The notes beneath the pieces are model-generated. The model was not told where the DNA came from, did no database searches, and saw only the letters and a program-made list of their open reading frames with translations. This document shows positions 60,301-64,000 of a stretch of 64,000 nt of DNA, piece after piece. Numbering within the stretch: the stretch's first letter is position 1; every line of letters begins with the position of its first letter. The stretch is taken from the NCBI GenBank assembly GCA_000708835.1, contig DF237158.1, positions 1-64,000 of the forward strand, in the 5' to 3' direction. The position numbers and the translations under genes are program-made. The DNA is from Klebsormidium nitens (Eukaryota; Streptophyta; Klebsormidiophyceae; Klebsormidiales; Klebsormidiaceae).

Positions 60301-62714
60301 AGCCCCGGAAGTACGTCCCCAGGAACGGCAGCGGAGCGGGCACACGCGCCGACGGGCTCTGCTCGGCGTCAGATTCCTCCTCGTCGCTGACGTCATCCTG
60401 TCCTGGCGCCTGTTTTTGCCCCGCTCTTTCCTCTTGCAACTGTTTGGCTGCCAACGCATTCGCCTCTGAATTGCGGCTCTGCTCCGAGGGGGTGGTGGTA
60501 CCACTTTCACCGGCGTTCTTGTCGCCCTTGAGCCCCCCCATGCCATGCGGCGCCTCTTGGTTCACGCTCTCTGCATCGGACGAGTCCTCCGACGCCGAGT
60601 CCAGGATGTATTTCCGGCCTTTCCGTCTGCCCGCCAGCTCCGAGTACGTCGACCCTCGACGACTCGCCCGTCCGCTCCGCTCCTCGGCATCCATACTGCT
60701 CTGGCGGGCCCTTGTGAACACGCCTTGTGCCTTTTTCGTTCCACCAGCCACCACGCTTGCTCTGCCATCCCCAATCGACTCCCTGCTCGTCAAGGGGGCC
60801 CCCTGGCCCACGCTGCCGGTGCTGCTTTTCCTGCTGAGCGGCCCCCCCACTAGCTCCACCTCGTTGCTCACTGAACTGGATCTGCCGCCCGCACCGCTTC
60901 TCCCAGCAGCCTTCACCTCCAGGGTGCCATCTGGAGAGAAACTGCCTTCTACCACAGCCGGCTCTTCCTCTCCACCATCACTTGCCCGGCTCATTCTTCT
61001 GACTGCCCCTTCATTATCTCCCAACTCCAGGACCTCGTCCAAGTCAAGGCTCTTGTCCTCCTCTGCTCCGTTTTCTTCCGCCTTTGCGTCATCCTGTTCT
61101 CTAGGTGGGGCCCCGTCCTCAAGAGCGCCGTACTCAGGCGCGGTGACGCTGCTCTGGGACGATCGCTTTGACAGCTGCCCCTCCACAGAGCTTCGCCTGC
61201 TGCTCGTTCTCTTCGCCATTGGCACCTGTGTCTCCAAGGCAGGACCCTCCACGTCCACCATAGCAACGCCCTGTGCTTCCAGCGGATTCACCTCAAAACC
61301 TCCGTCCATTTTGGCAGTGCCCGCCCTCTTCTTCCTTTTCGGTTTCTCCCCTTTGGCCCGTTTTGACCTCTGGCTCCTAGCTGGCGGCACCATTTCCTCA
61401 GTAATGTCGGTAGGCTGGCTTTCCTCCCCCCCTGTGATTGGCTCCTCAACTGCGACGACTATGGCTCCTGTTTGGCCAGCGTCCGGAAGCTGGCCCCCCA
61501 GGCTGCCGGCATACAGTGCTCTAGTCTCAACCCCTTCCTCGCCCCCTACTGAGCCCGCGTGGACGACCCCCCTGCCCAGCTCGATCGACTTTTTGGCCCG
61601 CCGCTTGATCTTGTTGGACGGAGCAGGGGGTAGAGCTGCCGCTTCCAGTGCTCCCGTTGAGGCCCCCGTCTGCCCTTGCTCTTCTTGGCAGCCTTCCTGA
61701 CCAGGCAGACTCTGCCTTCCGCTGCTAGGAGCTTTCTTTGCGCTGCCATTGCTCTCTACGCTACTCCTACGCAGCAGCCTCTTCATCTCAGCAACCTCGG
61801 TTTCAAGCGATTCCAGCCGCTCCGACCTGGACCCTGCACTGGCCCCCTCAGCAGCTGCCTGCTGGTTCTCCTCGAGTGCAGCCAGGTTGGTTGAGCTCCC
61901 GGTTGGCAGGGCGTGGCTCCGCCGCCCCTCGCGCAGCAGCCGGCTCTCGCTGCCCCCCAGGCTTCCAGCGTGGAGGATCTTGCCGGGAGGTGGTGCAGAC
62001 ATTTTGGGCGTGGCTGTCTGTCGTTCCTTTTCAAATTGCAGCTTTAACTGGCCGCCTGCTTCTGGTTGATTCTCTTGCGCTGCTTGGGCCACCTCGCCAT
62101 CAGATTCTTGCCTGCTGTCATGCTTGTCCATGTGTGCAGGCTCCGACTCAGCGGCCGCCAGCAAGGCTGGCAGATCTTCCACAGCACTGATGGCTTCTTG
62201 CCGCTTCATCCCTGGAGATGGACCTGGGACTGTCAGTTACGGACTTGACTGCAAACTTCGAGGTCAAAAAGTTAACATCGAAATATGAAAAGCAGCTCGA
62301 AAGCGACAGCATCTGGTATCAACAGTGTTTTTCCTCTGGTCAAAGCGACGCAGCCATGTGACATTGCAGAGTAATTTTGAAGTACTGCCTAAAGACGCCC
62401 CACCTTTGCACCAGATGAGCGTCTCCAGCGAGATGTCCCCTTTGGCCCACAACCCACGCAGTACCTCCCACGAGCACGGCCCAACCGGGCGGCCCCCCGT
62501 CTCCTCGTTTCCATAGAAGAAGTGCAGCGTCTCAAAGTCCGCAGGGAGCGACACCAGGCTCGCTATGCCGACATCAGGGCCCAGTGGGCCCTCCATCCTT
62601 TTCTTTTTCAAAGTGAAGCATAGGAGGTCGGCTTCCTTTTGCAATGGGCGATACTCCTCCTCCACTACACACTCGTTGCGGAAAGCGGCAATGATATGTT
62701 GGCAGTAAGCTGAC
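57311..62714 (-). CDS. GYF_2-domain coiled-coil protein with GAR-like C-terminus (5' end unsure)
   Basis: Minus-strand exons: about 62714-62404, 62211-59948, 59593-59396, 59124-59032, 58791-58652, 58316-58193, 58000-57860 and 57451-57311. All junctions are in phase; the product is roughly 1,100 residues. The first listed exon encodes a GYF_2 (DUF4339)-like domain: GPCSWEVLRGLWAKGDISLE, then TLIWCKG, completed across the intron by MKRQEAISAVEDLPAL. Such domains bind proline-rich peptides or act as adaptors. A long Ser/Glu-rich region follows with three (H/Y)AGS(L/V)GG motifs. Coiled-coil segments come next (LRQEKEELSGLLLL and VRLAQLAELLEGAAQELQAA). The tail VYRLAGRKVHLAVANERLCL plus AGGGLQDFADYLGR resembles the GAR/GAS2 microtubule-binding domain, with low certainty. 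No Met lies in frame before the GYF_2 region apart from one inside it, so an upstream exon is probably missing here. Confidence 0.7.
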
Positions 62715-64000
62715 CTGGCATCTTACAGTGGATCAATCAGTGAGTTGTACCTGAGATACCTGCATTCAGGAGCATTTTGCACAAATTTGAAGACGTGAGC
62801 TTCCATCACTCGTTGAGTCTTTTTGTGTCAAACTTCAATGGTCCGTTTGATCAGCTGGCATGGTTGCAAGGAAATCATGCATTTCAAAAGTTCAGACTGT
62901 GACTCCAATCAGTGTGAGGGCACCTCAGAAGCGCATACGTATTCCCCTGCTGGTCTTAGAATCATGTGATCAAGCTGCCTCGAACGTACAACGTCCCTTC
63001 CGACGGACCTGGACCGCTATATGTAGAACTGAGTAAGTCGCTTGCGCGCCAGGGTGCTGCCACTTATCAATGGCGCATGCATTCTCAAGTCCCACGTGCT
63101 TTGTCCCAGAAAGGTCATCCATGATTCAAACCTTTCAAGTTCTGTGACTTCAGCCAAGTCAAATCCATGGCCATCTACAACTTCCAACCCACATGGACTG
63201 CGCGCGAGCAACCTCGCAGCATCGGAACACCGTCAAGTAAATTCAGAAGTCAAATTTTCCACCGTCGATAAACCTTGACATCAAGCACCGGCGCGGCCGG
63301 GCGCTATCAAGGGCGGCGGCCGCCCGCCGAACCGGTCCGGCGGCGCGGGCCGGACCGCGCTGTGAGCACCCTCAGTCTTTGAGGAAGACAGCTAGGGGCA
63401 CGTATAGTCCGATGATGGTTACTCTCGGTAGTCATGTACATGGCCCAAAGGGCAGAGAAAAAGCGCACATACGGTATCTTAATGATCCAGTTACATGCAA
63501 TTGGATCAGCTAGTATAAGTGTGGCAAAACTTGAAAGCGCGGGAGCTGGAGGATCTAGGCGGCACTTTAAGTGAACGGGCGATAGCAAGTGCGCCCTCGA
63601 CCGAACCCGAGATGCAGTCGCCTGACGTGTGTGATGCAGGAATATATAAGCTTAACAACCTTTGTCGGGGAGGAACTGATCACATCATTGCGCCTACTGC
63701 TATACGCAGTTTGGGTATCACCAGATCTGAAACGTAGGTGCACACTTCAGCTCACTCACTACAGCATATATGCATGTGTCCATGAGAATGTGTCTGACGC
63801 TTCCCAGATTCATGAACTGATCGATGCAGCCATATCTGAAGCATGGATGGCAGCGAGGGGAGAAAGACCTCGTCGCGTTTTATCCTCAACGTAGCCGAAC
63901 TAAACGTACGATATTGACAAAGTTTGCATGCCGTCTCGATGCAGTATTGTGACGCATGAATGGTAAAAGCTAGCTTCTAACCTTTCCGCTCGTAATCTGT
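62715..64000. other. Window end: possible 5' exon or promoter of the GYF_2 gene
   Basis: I find no certain coding sequence. A 64-codon minus-strand frame at 63017-63211 starts with Met but joins nothing in phase that I can prove. A GC-rich patch at about 63288-63360 stands out from AT-richer flanks. Confidence 0.45.
63288..63360. other. GC-rich patch with perfect 8-bp hairpin
   Basis: About 70 bp of almost pure G and C interrupts AT-richer sequence. CGGTCCGG at 63333-63340 and CCGGACCG at 63350-63357 are exact reverse complements around a 9-nt loop. It may be a CpG-dense regulatory patch or a relic of another sequence; no gene is implied. Confidence 0.5.

Noticed and set aside
60225-61700. 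491-codon plus-strand open frame
   Set aside because: Antisense shadow of the GYF_2 gene's large exon; no domain and no splice partners.
1-64000. tRNA, rRNA, CRISPR or transposase genes
   Set aside because: No B-box/cloverleaf, conserved rRNA block, regular spacer array or transposase/integrase motif was recognised on reading either strand.

Overview
This window reads as nuclear DNA of a photosynthetic eukaryote, most likely a streptophyte green alga. Genes are split by many short GT-AG introns, with acceptors mostly ending TGCAG. Exons are GC-rich and intergenic DNA is AT-richer. Several products resemble land-plant families most closely: an NRGP1/MPC2-type pyruvate carrier, a plant-type cyclase-associated protein, a plant GON4-like SANT protein and a plant RING-CH protein. 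Gene density (about one per 5 kb) and composition suggest a Klebsormidium-like genome, but that placement is inference.

I find twelve protein genes, and their strands alternate without exception. In order: RING-CH membrane protein (+, 1074-3219), GON4-like SANT regulator (-, 4838-12452), DEDDh exonuclease (+, 13069-15806), four-fold CxxC zinc-ribbon protein (-, 16885-17634), NZF-RING-IBR-E2 fusion (+, 18091-25709), single-exon protein with an RRM-like N-terminus (-, 27308-28714), F-box/LRR protein (+, 30332-34216), cyclase-associated protein (-, 35734-39430), membrane-anchored glycosyltransferase-like protein (+, 39947-42868), mitochondrial pyruvate carrier (-, 44091-45545), very long disordered protein (+, 46944-55363) and a GYF_2/coiled-coil protein (-, 57311 to about 62714). 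This gives six tail-to-tail pairs and five head-to-head pairs, several with intergenic promoters of only 450-620 bp. I rebuilt the exon chains by hand from splice signals and phase. Eight of the twelve models are fully phase-consistent. The GON4-like gene has two unsure junctions, the GYF_2 gene lacks a proven 5' end, the long disordered gene has one internal frame change, and the last junction of the glycosyltransferase model is uncertain.

The most notable system is the 11-exon gene at 18091-25709. In one chain of about 1,583 residues it carries three NZF ubiquitin-binding zinc fingers, a RING-like finger followed by an IBR finger, a long acidic linker and a BIRC6-type ubiquitin-conjugating (E2) domain with catalytic Cys near residue 1455. 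No second RING (Rcat) is visible. It therefore looks like ubiquitin reader, E3-like module and E2 combined in cis.

The window opens with a 502-bp near-perfect foldback element. No tRNA, rRNA, CRISPR array or intact transposase gene was seen. CDS coordinates below are start-to-stop spans that include introns; exon limits are in the evidence.
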